Source: Paraburkholderia sp. BL23I1N1 (GTDB lineage: Bacteria > Pseudomonadota > Gammaproteobacteria > Burkholderiales > Burkholderiaceae). Taken from it: a DNA stretch of 64,000 nucleotides. The notes beneath the pieces are model-generated. The model had not been told where the DNA came from. It did not search any database and was given only the letters and a program-made list of their open reading frames with translations. The translations under genes and the position numbers were made by a program. Shown in pieces: positions 45,383 to 54,040 of this stretch. Location of the stretch: NCBI RefSeq assembly GCF_003610295.1, contig NZ_RAPV01000001.1, positions 5,952,001 through 6,016,000 on the forward strand. Reading direction: 5' to 3'. Positions within the stretch are counted from its first letter, which is position 1. Each line of letters opens with the position of its first letter.

Positions 45383-45408
45383 AGCGCCGAGTGTCACCCC
45401 GGCCTTGG

Positions 45409-45437
45409 AAAGGCGGCTCTTCGCGAAGCGGCCTTTT
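45409..45437 (+). terminator. Probable terminator after the GNAT gene
   Basis: AAGGCGGCTCTTCGCG / CGAAGCGGCCTTTT forms an imperfect stem followed by a short T-run, 27 bp after the stop. Confidence 0.55.
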
Positions 45438-45579
45438 CCCGTCGCTCCCCCGTCGCCCCCTGCCTCGAACCACCGCGCTGGTGCACCCAAACCGCTGCAA
45501 CAGTGTGTTGACATTCAGCAAACGGCTGGCCGCCCCGCTAACTTTGACGAAGAACTGTTTACATCCTGCCCGCCCGGAA

Positions 45580-45633
45580 CGTATAAACATGTTGAAACCT
45601 TCTCGTTGGACGTATAAACTTGTTTAAACGTCC
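45580..45633. promoter_or_regulatory. Twin operator sites upstream of mazEF
   Basis: CGTATAAAC(A/T)TGTT occurs at 45580 and 45611, 31 bp apart. The second is the core of a 26-bp near-perfect palindrome (GGACGTATAAAC-TT-GTTTAAACGTCC, 45608-45633). It ends just before the AGGAGGT ribosome site of mazE, as expected for MazE/MazF autorepression. Confidence 0.75.
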
Positions 45634-45649
45634 ATAGGAGGTTGGAATC

Positions 45650-45904
45650 ATGGCAAAAACAGCAACGCTCAGGATCCAGCAGTGGGGAAACAGCCTGGCT
45701 GTCCGCATTCCCGCTGCTGTCGCACGCTCGGCGCATTTCGAGGTCGGCCAGGAAGTCGAAGTGACGACTGACGAGATCGGCGTGACGGTAAAGCCGGTTG
45801 GGCCGCGTAAGCTCACGCTCGCGGAAAAGCTGGCGGCGTTCGATCCTGCAACGCACGGCGGTGAGGCGATGATCACCGGTCGCGTCGGTGCGGAGGTGTT
45901 CTGA
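45650..45904 (+). CDS. mazE: MazE-like antitoxin (AbrB/SpoVT family)
   Basis: The 84-residue protein has the AbrB/MazE swapped-hairpin DNA-binding fold (about 1-50: IQQWGNSLAVRIPAAVARSAHFEVGQEVEV). A short acidic/helical C-terminus would wrap the toxin. It has a strong AGGAGGT ribosome site. Its stop overlaps the mazF start by one base pattern ATGA... TGATG, so the two are translationally coupled. It should repress its own promoter at the sites directly upstream. Confidence 0.93.
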   Translation: MAKTATLRIQQWGNSLAVRIPAAVARSAHFEVGQEVEVTTDEIGVTVKPVGPRKLTLAEKLAAFDPATHGGEAMITGRVGAEVF

Positions 45905-46266
45905 TGGCAGGCGCTGTGTGGGTGCCGGATCGCCGCGACATTATCTGGATTGACTGCAACCCTCAGGTCGGTCGCGAGATGAAGGATTTGCACCCCATGC
46001 TGGTCCTGTCACCGAAGCCATTCAACGAGCGAACCAGCATCGTTATCGGACTCCCGATGACGACAGCCAGGTTCAACGACACGAATCCGTTTGCCATCAG
46101 ATTTCAGGGACCAAAAAACGTTACGAGCTACGTGCTTGGACACCAGCCCAAGTCGTTTGACTGGCGAGCGCGGGGCGCGAAAGCGCATCCGTGGAAACGT
46201 GTACCCGATGAAGTCTTTGCAGCCGCGTGCGAGCAGTTGAACCAGATCATCGCAATTTGCGACTAG
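45904..46266 (+). CDS. mazF: MazF-like mRNA interferase toxin (PemK/MazF family)
   Basis: The 120-residue endoribonuclease has the PemK/MazF fold. WVPDRRDIIWIDCNPQVGREMK carries the conserved Arg loop, and HPMLVLSP and VIGLPMTT follow. The C-terminal VLGHQPKSFDWRARGAK holds the conserved Asp-Trp region. These sequence-specific ssRNA endonucleases cut mRNA and arrest growth. The key residues look intact. The gene is coupled to mazE, and a MerR regulator gene begins 23 bp after its stop. Confidence 0.94.
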   Translation: MAGAVWVPDRRDIIWIDCNPQVGREMKDLHPMLVLSPKPFNERTSIVIGLPMTTARFNDTNPFAIRFQGPKNVTSYVLGHQPKSFDWRARGAKAHPWKRVPDEVFAAACEQLNQIIAICD

Positions 46267-46289
46267 GTGCGCCGCGTTAAAATCCCCCC

Positions 46290-47141
46290 ATGCCCAAACC
46301 GCAGCCCCCCTTTCCGCCCTTGCCCGCCGACTCGAACGTCCGGCCAAGCGACGCGCCGCGCAACGAATACACGGTCGACGAACTCGCGCGCGTCACCGAC
46401 AGCACCGTGCGCAACGTGCGCGCCTATCAGGACCGCGGCCTGCTCGCGCCGCCGGAAAAGCGCGGCCGCGTGGGCGTGTATGACGACACGCATGTGTCGC
46501 GTCTGAAGCTGATCAACCATCTGCTCGCGCGCGGCTACACGCTTGCGAACATCCAGGACCTGATCATGGCGGTGGACGAAGGCCACGATCTGCGTTCGAT
46601 TCTCGGCCTCGAAACCGCGATCGGCGGCCGCTGGTCACGCGAACGGCCCAAAAAATACTCGCTGATCGAATTGCTGCACATGTTCGGCGACAAAGCCTCG
46701 CCAAGTGCACTCGGTAAAGCGGTCGATCTGGGTTTGCTGGAGCGCGACGGGCTCTCCTTCGTATCCGGCAGCCCCACAGCGCTGGCCGCCGGCGCGACCA
46801 TGGCGAAAGAAGGCATTCCGCTCGCCGACCTGCTCGACGCCGTTGGCGTTGCAAGGCCGCATTTCAATGCGGTCGCCAAGGCGCTGGTCGATCTGGTGGT
46901 CCGTCAACTGGACCGTTACGATCCCGACGCGCTGCCCCCGCCCGCCGACGTGCCCGCACTGGTCGACGCGATCTGGCGTGTGCGGCCACTGGCGATGGTG
47001 CTGGTCGAAAGCGAAATGAATCGCGCGCTGGAAGAAGCCTCCGGCGATTATCTCGGCGACCGCGTCGCGGCGATCATGGAAAAGAAGCTGGGCCATCCGG
47101 CCGAGGGCACGGCGGCCACGAAAAACAAGCCGAAAAAATAG
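46290..47141 (+). CDS. MerR-family transcriptional regulator
   Basis: The 283-residue protein has a Pro-rich disordered N-terminus (1-24) and a MerR winged HTH (about 26-95, YTVDELARVTDSTVRNVRAYQDRGLLAPPEKRGRVGVYDDTHVSRL). A long C-terminal region (about 120-283) is unlike the metal-binding MerR proteins and has no Cys cluster, suggesting an organic ligand. No divergent target gene is present. It may be read through from mazEF, but a weak own promoter in the 23-bp gap is possible. Confidence 0.9.
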   Translation: MPKPQPPFPPLPADSNVRPSDAPRNEYTVDELARVTDSTVRNVRAYQDRGLLAPPEKRGRVGVYDDTHVSRLKLINHLLARGYTLANIQDLIMAVDEGHDLRSILGLETAIGGRWSRERPKKYSLIELLHMFGDKASPSALGKAVDLGLLERDGLSFVSGSPTALAAGATMAKEGIPLADLLDAVGVARPHFNAVAKALVDLVVRQLDRYDPDALPPPADVPALVDAIWRVRPLAMVLVESEMNRALEEASGDYLGDRVAAIMEKKLGHPAEGTAATKNKPKK

Positions 47142-47175
47142 CCGTTCCTGCGGGCGCTCGCGGCCAACCGCGCTT

Positions 47176-47211
47176 GTGACATGCGTCGTGACATGCGTGG
47201 TGACACGCGCC
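47176..47211. repeat. 12-bp tandem repeat, three copies, after the merR gene
   Basis: GTGACATGCGTC, GTGACATGCGTG and GTGACACGCGCC lie end to end. No function evident. Confidence 0.65.
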
Positions 47212-47348
47212 TTTCCTGTCGCGATTTATGCGAGCGTTTCCATTCCCCTTCGCGTGCGCGTCATATTCAAATCTGCATTGCTTCGTTTGATCGGCGGGAC
47301 GTCCATGCGACGATCTTCGATCAATCGAACGCAATGGAGAGTCGCACG

Positions 47349-48362
47349 ATGGCCCGTCATACCCGTATCTCACTGCACATCGCCGCCGCATTGCTGGCGG
47401 CGCTCACCACATTGAGCGCAACAGCGCAGAACAGCAGTAGCAGTAGCGGTAACGGCAGCGGCAGCGAGCCGGCCAACGTGCTGCGTATCGGCTATCAGAA
47501 ATCAGGCTTGCTCGCGGTACTCAAGGCGCAAGGCTCGCTCGACGAAAAGCTCAAGCCGCTCGGCTACAGCATCAAGTGGTTCGAGTTTCCGGCCGGCCCG
47601 CAATTGCTCGAAGCGCTGAACGCCAACAGCATCGATTTCGGCTACACCGGCGCACCTCCAGCGGTGTTCGCGCAGGCCGGCGGCGTGCGCTTCGTCTATG
47701 TCGGCGCGGAGCCGTCCGGGCGGCACGCCGAAGCGATTCTGGTCCGCAGCGCTTCGGCGCTGCGTAGCGTGGCGGAGTTGAAGGGCAAGCGCGTCGCGCT
47801 GCAGAAAGGTTCGAGCGCGAACTATCTGCTGCTCGAAGCGCTGAAAAAAGCCGGCCTGCGTTACGAAGACGTTCGCCCGGTGTATCTGGCGCCCGCGGAC
47901 GCGCGCGCGGCCTTCGAAAGCGGCACCGTCGACGCATGGGCGATCTGGGACCCTTACTATGCCTCCGCACAACAGGCGCTGAAGGCACGCACGCTGGTCG
48001 ATTATTCGGGGCTCAACAGTCCCTATAACTTCTATGAGGCCACGCGCGATTTCGCCCAGCAGCATCCCGATGTGGTCGGCGCGATTCTCGCGCAGTTGCG
48101 CACCGCCGGCCTGTGGGTGAACGCGCATCCGGTTGAAACCGCCGCGCTGATTGCGCCGAAGGTCGGTCTCGATCAGAAGCTGGTCGAAACCTGGGTGCGC
48201 CGATATCCGTACGGCACTACCGCCGTCACCGACGAGATCGTGCGCTCCCAACAGGTCGTTGCCGATGCGTTTTATGGCGCGCATCTGATTCCGCAAAAGA
48301 TCACCGTGAATGACAACGTCTGGCAGAACCGCGAGGTGGCAGCCAGTCTTACGGGAAAATAG
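47349..48362 (+). CDS. ABC-type aliphatic sulfonate/nitrate/taurine-like solute-binding protein (orphan)
   Basis: The 337-residue protein has a signal peptide, then a short Ser/Gly-rich linker (NSSSSSGNGSGSEP). The SsuA/TauA-type binding fold follows: LRIGYQKSGLLAVLKAQGSL, FPAGPQLLEALNANSIDFGYTGAPPAVFAQ, and a central DARAAFESGTVDAWAIWDPY. The ATG at 47349 has GGAG 9 bases upstream; another ATG at 47334 is possible. No permease or ATPase gene is adjacent, so it must use a system encoded elsewhere. Confidence 0.9.
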   Translation: MARHTRISLHIAAALLAALTTLSATAQNSSSSSGNGSGSEPANVLRIGYQKSGLLAVLKAQGSLDEKLKPLGYSIKWFEFPAGPQLLEALNANSIDFGYTGAPPAVFAQAGGVRFVYVGAEPSGRHAEAILVRSASALRSVAELKGKRVALQKGSSANYLLLEALKKAGLRYEDVRPVYLAPADARAAFESGTVDAWAIWDPYYASAQQALKARTLVDYSGLNSPYNFYEATRDFAQQHPDVVGAILAQLRTAGLWVNAHPVETAALIAPKVGLDQKLVETWVRRYPYGTTAVTDEIVRSQQVVADAFYGAHLIPQKITVNDNVWQNREVAASLTGK

Positions 48363-48759
48363 ACGCTGGTTGGTCTAAAACACGGCAGGACACGTTACTT
48401 CGTCGTCCGTATCAAATAATGCCTTGACGCTGCGCCGGCCTGAGGAATAGCTTCTCAGGTCACCGCCTCATTTCACGGGTCACCCGTCATTCATTCCATG
48501 ACGGGACCACGACAACACGCCCCTCACGTCGCCATGCGCGCCGCGCGCCCTTTCGCATCCGGACACTCATTTTGTTAAAAAGGGTGTACGGGCAGAACTT
48601 TCCATTTGCGAAACGGTCCATTTTTTGCACGCTTTAATTGCGTCGTTCTCCGGATACCTGCCCTTCACTCGCGTTTCGCGGGCATACGGTATCCATGCTT
48701 CTTGTAACCCATGCGGCGAACAATACGCCGCTGCTTAAAAAATCAGGACCGTCAAGGTT
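48363..48759. other. Intergenic region before the MscS gene
   Basis: About 400 bp. It holds an 8-bp perfect inverted repeat CCCGTCAT / ATGACGGG (48483-48505) with no T-run, and no promoter that can be assigned with confidence. Confidence 0.5.
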
Positions 48760-49659
48760 ATGCAGAATTTACTCGCTGAGATTCACCCTGACCGGTGGAC
48801 CTTCCTCTGGGACGCACTCTCCACGATCTCGATGCACCTGTGCGCGGCCGCATTGATACTGGTGGTGGGCTGGTGGGTCGCCCGCCGCGTTGCACGCTCG
48901 CTCAACCGGCTGCTCGCGAGCCAGTCGCGCATGGACACCACGCTGCGTCCGGTCATCTGCGACACTTGCCTGTGGAGCATTCGCGTCATCTCGATCATCG
49001 GCGCGCTGTCGCAACTGGGTATCCAGACGGCGAGCATCGTCGCAGTGCTCGGCGCCGCCGGCCTCGCTATTGGTCTCGCGCTGCAGGGTACGATGCAAAA
49101 CATCGCGGCCGGCATCATGCTGTTGCTGCTGCGACCGTTCAAGGTGGGCGATTCGATTGAAGCCGGCACGGGCACCGTCGCGGGCACGGTCGAAGAAATC
49201 AGCCTGTTCACGACACGCCTCACGAAAGCCGACGGCATTTGCGAATACGTGCCGAACAGCGCGCTGTGGAGCAATTCGATCCGCAATTACAACCGCAATC
49301 CGACCCGCCGCCTCGATCTGGAAGTGGAAATCTCCGTGCGTGACGACGTCGACCAGGCGCTGGCCGCACTGCGCAATCTCGCCGCTGCCGACCCGCGCGC
49401 GCTGCAAAAGCCCGCGCCGCAGGTGATGGTGGCCCGTTTCGACGACAGCACCGTGGTCCTGAACATCCGCGTGTGGGCCAACATCGACACGTTCTGGGAC
49501 ATGCGCTGGGATCTCGCTCGCCGGGTCCGTCAAACACTCAACGACGCCCACTGCGGCTTGCCGGTTCGCACCCGTGAACTGCATATCGTGCAAAGCAACG
49601 ACGCGGACGAGTCTGCCGCGGCTCGCGTGATTGCCGCGCCGAAGGCTTCGGTCCAATAA
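48760..49659 (+). CDS. MscS-type mechanosensitive channel
   Basis: The 299-residue protein has the small MscS layout: three membrane helices (about 20-125) with the pore helix motif AIGLALQGTMQNIAAGIMLLLLRPFKVGD. The beta domain (about 130-195, GTVEEISLFTTRL) and the cytoplasmic alpha/beta vestibule follow. Such channels release osmolytes on hypo-osmotic shock. A terminator hairpin follows at 49679. Confidence 0.93.
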   Translation: MQNLLAEIHPDRWTFLWDALSTISMHLCAAALILVVGWWVARRVARSLNRLLASQSRMDTTLRPVICDTCLWSIRVISIIGALSQLGIQTASIVAVLGAAGLAIGLALQGTMQNIAAGIMLLLLRPFKVGDSIEAGTGTVAGTVEEISLFTTRLTKADGICEYVPNSALWSNSIRNYNRNPTRRLDLEVEISVRDDVDQALAALRNLAAADPRALQKPAPQVMVARFDDSTVVLNIRVWANIDTFWDMRWDLARRVRQTLNDAHCGLPVRTRELHIVQSNDADESAAARVIAAPKASVQ

Positions 49660-49678
49660 CGCGCTAAAGCTGTAAGCC

Positions 49679-49714
49679 GGGCGGATTTCCAAAGCGAATC
49701 CGCCCAGCATTTTT
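49679..49714 (+). terminator. Terminator after the MscS gene
   Basis: GGGCGGATT pairs with AATCCGCCC across a 9-nt loop, followed by AGCATTTTT. Confidence 0.75.
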
Positions 49715-49830
49715 CACATAGCGGAATGGCATCCGCTTCCGCATTAGTCTCGAAGCCCTCCCCTCGCCCTCGCCCGCGCCGTCGCCGTTTGCGCCTTGCG
49801 CCACAACCTTCTCCGCTCCATAGAGTTTCC

Positions 49831-49840
49831 CGTCTAACCC
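49831..49840. repeat. Left target-site duplication of the IS4-family element
   Basis: CGTCTAACCC, identical to 51291-51300; the two copies flank the element exactly. Confidence 0.9.
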
Positions 49841-51290
49841 CAATACTGTTAACAAGCTCAAATTTGTGTTAACTTTCAAGCCTCTGAACCAACAAGAAGA
49901 GCTTGAAGGATGGCAAGAACGGAAGCAACGCTGCCAGGCGGGGCGCGGCTCGCGGACTATCTGGCGGTGGGGTATCTGGCGCTGAACTGCTCCCTGGGAC
50001 AGGTCAAGGAGGCGCTCACGAAGTGCGGCGTGCAGACGCGCGTGCGCCGCGACATGCCGCGTGAAGTGCTGGTGTATTTCGTGATGGCGATGTGCCTGTA
50101 TCCGCGCGTGGCCTATGAGGAAGTGTTTCGTCTGGTGATCGAGGGACTGCGGCGCATCTACGGCGACCAGGTACGCGACGCGCAGGTCAGCAAGGCGGCG
50201 ATCTCGCAGGGTCGCGCACGCCTGGGATGGCAGGTGATGCGCGAGCTGTTCGCCCGGCAGGCGGCGCAACACCCACGAACCGCAGGCGGCGACTATGCGG
50301 GCTATCGGGTCATGAGCGTGGACGGCTCCACGCTGGATGTGCCCGATGAGAAGGCCAATGCGCAAGCGTTCGGATATGCGCAGGGAGGGCGCGGTGAGGC
50401 CGCGTATCCGCAGATTCGCTTCGTAGCGCTGGCCGAATGTGCGACGCACGCGCTGTGTGAGGTCCAGATGGGCGGGGTATGCGAGCACAGCGAACAGGCG
50501 CTCACACGCCAGCTGTTTCCGGCATTCTCGGACGACATGCTGGTGCTGGCCGATCGCCTGTTCTATGGCTATGACATGTGGCGCGACGCGGTGGCCACCG
50601 GAGCGAAGCTGCTGTGGCGCGTGAAGTCGAATTTGCGGCTGCCGTGCGAAGTGCCGCTGGCAGATGGTTCGTACCTGAGCACTGTCTATGCCAGTGACAC
50701 CGACAGGCGACACCAGCGCAACGGCATGCAGGTGCGGGTCATCGAGTATCGCCTGGAAGGTGTGCCTGATGCCGAGCCGCAGTATCGCCTGATCACCAAT
50801 CTGCTGGACGCAGCGGTGGCGCCTGCCATAGAACTCGCGGCGCTGTACCACCGGCGCTGGAAAATAGAAGAGATGTTTGACGAGATCAAGACACATCTGT
50901 GCGACGGCAAGAAGGTGCTGCGTAGCAAGACGCCTGATCTGGTCCGTCAGGAGTTCTATGCGTTAATGCTTACCCACGCGGCGATCCGTCGACTGATGTA
51001 TGAGGCTGCCCAGGACAGCGGGCAGCACCCGGAAGACTTATCGTTCGTTCATGCCGTACGCGTGTTGAACCGACGCCTGCCCGAGGCGGCGGCCGTTCCC
51101 CCCTGAGCAGTGGCAAAGTTGGAGGCTCAGCTTACTGCGGGAAATCGCCAGTGGGCGTGCCGTGCAAAGCCGCGGCAAGCGTAATCCCCGCGGCGTGAAG
51201 CGAAAGATGTCGAACTTCCGGATACGCCGACGATCGGAGCCGCTGAATCAGCGAATTTCACCGAAAGCGGTCATCAAGTGAACAGTATTG
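49841..51290 (+). mobile_element. IS4-family insertion sequence, 1450 bp, complete ends
   Basis: The ends form inverted repeats (left CAATACTGTTAAC..., right reverse complement CAATACTGTTCAC...), and exact 10-bp direct repeats (CGTCTAACCC) flank them. It encodes one DDE transposase. Length and the 10-bp duplication suit IS4 elements. It lies between the MscS terminator and the BVMO operon promoter. Confidence 0.9.
49910..51281 (+). pseudogene. IS4-family transposase, frameshifted near the C-terminus
   Basis: The main frame (398 residues, to a TGA at 51104) has the DDE residues: Asp in SVDGSTLDVPD, Asp in VLADRLFYG, and the full YREK signature YHRRWKIEEMFDEIK. It ends with AAAVPP. The next frame continues seamlessly as FPPEQW... 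to a stop at 51281 with a basic C-terminus (NPRGVKRKMSNF). An extra G before TTCCCCCC (about 51095) explains the shift; without it the protein would be 456 residues. It is either a recent inactivating indel, a programmed frameshift, or a sequencing error. Confidence 0.8.
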
Positions 51291-51300
51291 CGTCTAACCC
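51291..51300. repeat. Right target-site duplication of the IS4-family element
   Basis: CGTCTAACCC, identical to 49831-49840; it lies 18 bp upstream of a TTGACA box of the BVMO operon. Confidence 0.9.
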
Positions 51301-51317
51301 GCTGCTTGCGTCATCCG

Positions 51318-51353
51318 TTGACAGCCCCTATTGTTACATTAGTCAATGTAACA
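51318..51353 (+). promoter_or_regulatory. Promoter and perfect inverted-repeat operator of the BVMO operon
   Basis: TTGACA at 51318-51323, then TGTTACATT (51332-51340), a 4-bp spacer AGTC, and AATGTAACA (51345-51353). The palindrome covers the expected -10 region, as for a TetR-type repressor. The -10 itself is weak (TAGTCA). Confidence 0.65.
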
Positions 51354-51384
51354 GTTAAGAACGGACAACAAGGAGACGGATCGG

Positions 51385-53001
51385 ATGAACGCACGCATGA
51401 TGCCCCTCGACGACGCGGCGCCCAACGCATCCGCGCCTATCGATACCGATATCGCCATCATCGGCTCAGGCTTTGCCGGCCTCGGCATGGCGATCCGTCT
51501 GCGGCAAGCCGGCATGACGGATTTCATCGTCGCCGAAAAAGCCGAGTCGGTCGGCGGCACCTGGCGTGACAACCACTACCCCGGTTGTGCCTGCGACGTG
51601 CAATCCCACGTCTATTCGTTCTCCTTCGCTCCGAATCCGCGCTGGACGCGCATGTTCGCACGTCAGCCGGAAATTCGCGCGTATCTGGAACAGTGCACGC
51701 AGAAGTTCGGCATCCAGCGTCATCTGCGCTTCGGTCATGAGCTTGCCTCGGCAATCTACGACGAAACCCGTCACCGCTGGCAACTGACGTTCGCAAACGG
51801 GCTGCAATGGTCGGCGCGCGTGCTGATCTCGGGAATGGGCGGACTCTCGCGCGCCGCCGTGCCAAATATTCCGGGCATCGAGACATTCAAGGGTAAGGCG
51901 TTCCACTCGCAGCACTGGGATCACACGTATCCGCTTGAAGGCAAACGCGTCGCGGTGATCGGCACGGGGGCGAGCGCGATTCAGTTCGTGCCGCAGATCG
52001 CGCCACGCGTCTCGCATCTGAACCTGTTCCAGCGCACGCCGCCGTGGATCATGCCGAAGGCCGACCGTGTGGTGAAACCGTTCGAACAGTGGTTATTCAG
52101 GCATCTGCCGTTCACGCAGAAGATCATGCGTTCGGCGCTCTACTGCATGCTCGAATCGCGTGCTGTCGGCTTCGCGATTCATCCTTCGCTCATGAAGACC
52201 GCACAGAAAGTCGCGGAGCGGCATCTGCGCCGCCAGGTGCCCGATCCGCAATTGCGCGCCACGCTCACGCCGAACTACACGATGGGCTGCAAGCGCATCC
52301 TGATCTCGAACGACTACTTCCCCGCGCTGTCACGGCAGAACGTATCGGTGACGACCACGGGCATCGCCCGTGTGGAAGAAGACGCGGTGATCACGACCGA
52401 CGGCACGCGTCATCCGGCCGATTGCCTGATCTTCGGCACCGGCTTTCAGGTGGCCGATCCGTTTCCGGCGGGCGTGGTGCGTGGCCGCGGCGGCGTTGAT
52501 ATCGTCGATACATGGCGCGACGGCGCGCACGCCTATCTCGGTACGACACTGCCTGGTTATCCAAACTTCTTCATGATCGTCGGCCCGAACACCGGCCTCG
52601 GTCACAACTCGATGGTGTTCATGATCGAATCGCAGGTCGAATACGTTCTGCGCGCACTGAAGACGATGAACGCGGAACGCGCCGCTGCGATCGAGGTGCG
52701 CCCGCATGTCGAGCGTGCCTACAACGAACAGATCCAGCAGAAACTTGGCCGCGCGATCTGGTCGACGGGCGGCTGCAAGAGCTGGTATCTCGATCCGAAG
52801 ACCGGCAAGAACACCACGCTGTGGCCCGGATTCGCTTATAAATTCCGCCAGGCGACCCGCACTTTCAGCATGGGTGACTACCTCGCGTATTCGCCTACCC
52901 CGCAGCCGCTGAGTGGACATGCGGGCTCGCAACAGCAGGCTCTGCATACGCACGGCACTGCCGTGACGACAGCGGCCACGACATCCGCGGAAGCAACCTG
53001 A
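51385..53001 (+). CDS. Baeyer-Villiger-type flavin monooxygenase
   Basis: The 538-residue enzyme has the type I BVMO features: FAD-binding GSGFAG (27-32), the family fingerprint F-x-G-x3-H-x3-W-D (FKGKAFHSQHWD, 168-179) and a second NADPH-binding GTGASA (about 193-198). Such enzymes insert one oxygen next to a carbonyl, turning ketones into esters. An AAGGAGA ribosome site precedes the ATG. It opens a four-gene operon with an SDR, a diiron-type protein and an epoxide-hydrolase-like protein. The C-terminal ~30 residues are Ala/Thr-rich. Confidence 0.94.
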   Translation: MNARMMPLDDAAPNASAPIDTDIAIIGSGFAGLGMAIRLRQAGMTDFIVAEKAESVGGTWRDNHYPGCACDVQSHVYSFSFAPNPRWTRMFARQPEIRAYLEQCTQKFGIQRHLRFGHELASAIYDETRHRWQLTFANGLQWSARVLISGMGGLSRAAVPNIPGIETFKGKAFHSQHWDHTYPLEGKRVAVIGTGASAIQFVPQIAPRVSHLNLFQRTPPWIMPKADRVVKPFEQWLFRHLPFTQKIMRSALYCMLESRAVGFAIHPSLMKTAQKVAERHLRRQVPDPQLRATLTPNYTMGCKRILISNDYFPALSRQNVSVTTTGIARVEEDAVITTDGTRHPADCLIFGTGFQVADPFPAGVVRGRGGVDIVDTWRDGAHAYLGTTLPGYPNFFMIVGPNTGLGHNSMVFMIESQVEYVLRALKTMNAERAAAIEVRPHVERAYNEQIQQKLGRAIWSTGGCKSWYLDPKTGKNTTLWPGFAYKFRQATRTFSMGDYLAYSPTPQPLSGHAGSQQQALHTHGTAVTTAATTSAEAT

Positions 53002-53049
53002 ATAAACATAACGACAAGGCACCGTTCAGAGAGGACAGGAGATAAGCCA

Positions 53050-53958
53050 ATGAAGAACTTTACCGACAGAGTGGCCGCGATCACCGGCGCAGGCTCGGGC
53101 ATGGGCCGTTCGCTCGCAATCCGGCTGGCGCGCGAAGGCTGCCACCTCGCGCTCGCCGACCGCAATGCCACGAGCCTCGCCGAAACCGCGCAGCTCGCGC
53201 AGGCCGCCGCGCCGCATATCGTCGGCTCGCCGCTGCGCATCACCACGCGAGTGCTCGACGTGTCGGACCGCGCGGCGATGTTCGAATGGGCCGCCGAAAC
53301 GGCCGCGCAGCATCAGCGCGTGAACCTCGTGTTCAACAACGCGGGTGTGGCGCTGTCGAGCACCATCGAAGGAATGGAGTACGCCGACCTGGAGTGGATC
53401 GTCGGCATCAATTTCTGGGGCGTGGTGCACGGCACGAAGGCGTTTCTGCCGTATATCAAGGCGTCGGGCGCGGGACACATCGTCAATACGTCGAGCGTGT
53501 TTGGCCTCTTCTCGCAACCCGGCATGAGCGGCTACAACGCGACCAAATTCGCCGTGCGCGGCTTCACAGAAGCGTTGCGCCAGGAACTCGATCTGATGAA
53601 GTGCGGCGTATCGGCGACCTGTGTACACCCGGGCGGCATTCGCACGAGCATCGCGCAATCGAGCCGCATCTCGTCGAATATGGTCGGCTTCATGCTGGAA
53701 AACGAACAGCAAGGCAAGGACGACTTCGAGAAGTTTTTTATCACCACCGCCGACGAAGCCGCGCGCGTGATTCTCGACGGCGTGCGCAAGAACAAGCGGC
53801 GCGTGCTGATCGGCCGCGATGCGCGCGCCGCCGACTGGTTGGCGCGCACGTTGCCGGCGGCCTATCAGGCGCTGGTCGTGATGCAGACGCGCCGCATGAA
53901 GCGCATTGCGGAAAAACGCGCGCGCCGCGCCGCACAAGTGGACGGCCGGCGTGCCTGA
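53050..53958 (+). CDS. Short-chain dehydrogenase/reductase (SDR)
   Basis: The 302-residue enzyme has the classical SDR motifs TGAGSGMG (12-19), NNAG (96-99), catalytic Ser in NTSSVFG (about 148) and YNATK (Tyr162, Lys166). A longer C-terminus (about 250-302) ends in a basic stretch of Arg/Lys, which could bind membranes. In the operon it probably converts an alcohol to the ketone used by the monooxygenase (inference). It starts 48 bp after the BVMO stop. Confidence 0.94.
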   Translation: MKNFTDRVAAITGAGSGMGRSLAIRLAREGCHLALADRNATSLAETAQLAQAAAPHIVGSPLRITTRVLDVSDRAAMFEWAAETAAQHQRVNLVFNNAGVALSSTIEGMEYADLEWIVGINFWGVVHGTKAFLPYIKASGAGHIVNTSSVFGLFSQPGMSGYNATKFAVRGFTEALRQELDLMKCGVSATCVHPGGIRTSIAQSSRISSNMVGFMLENEQQGKDDFEKFFITTADEAARVILDGVRKNKRRVLIGRDARAADWLARTLPAAYQALVVMQTRRMKRIAEKRARRAAQVDGRRA

Positions 53959-54040
53959 CAGTTCGCCCGCGATCTGACGCAATGCAAAGAAACCGATCAG
54001 CACGATCAGCAGCACATAAAGAATCAAAAGGAGAAAGGCC

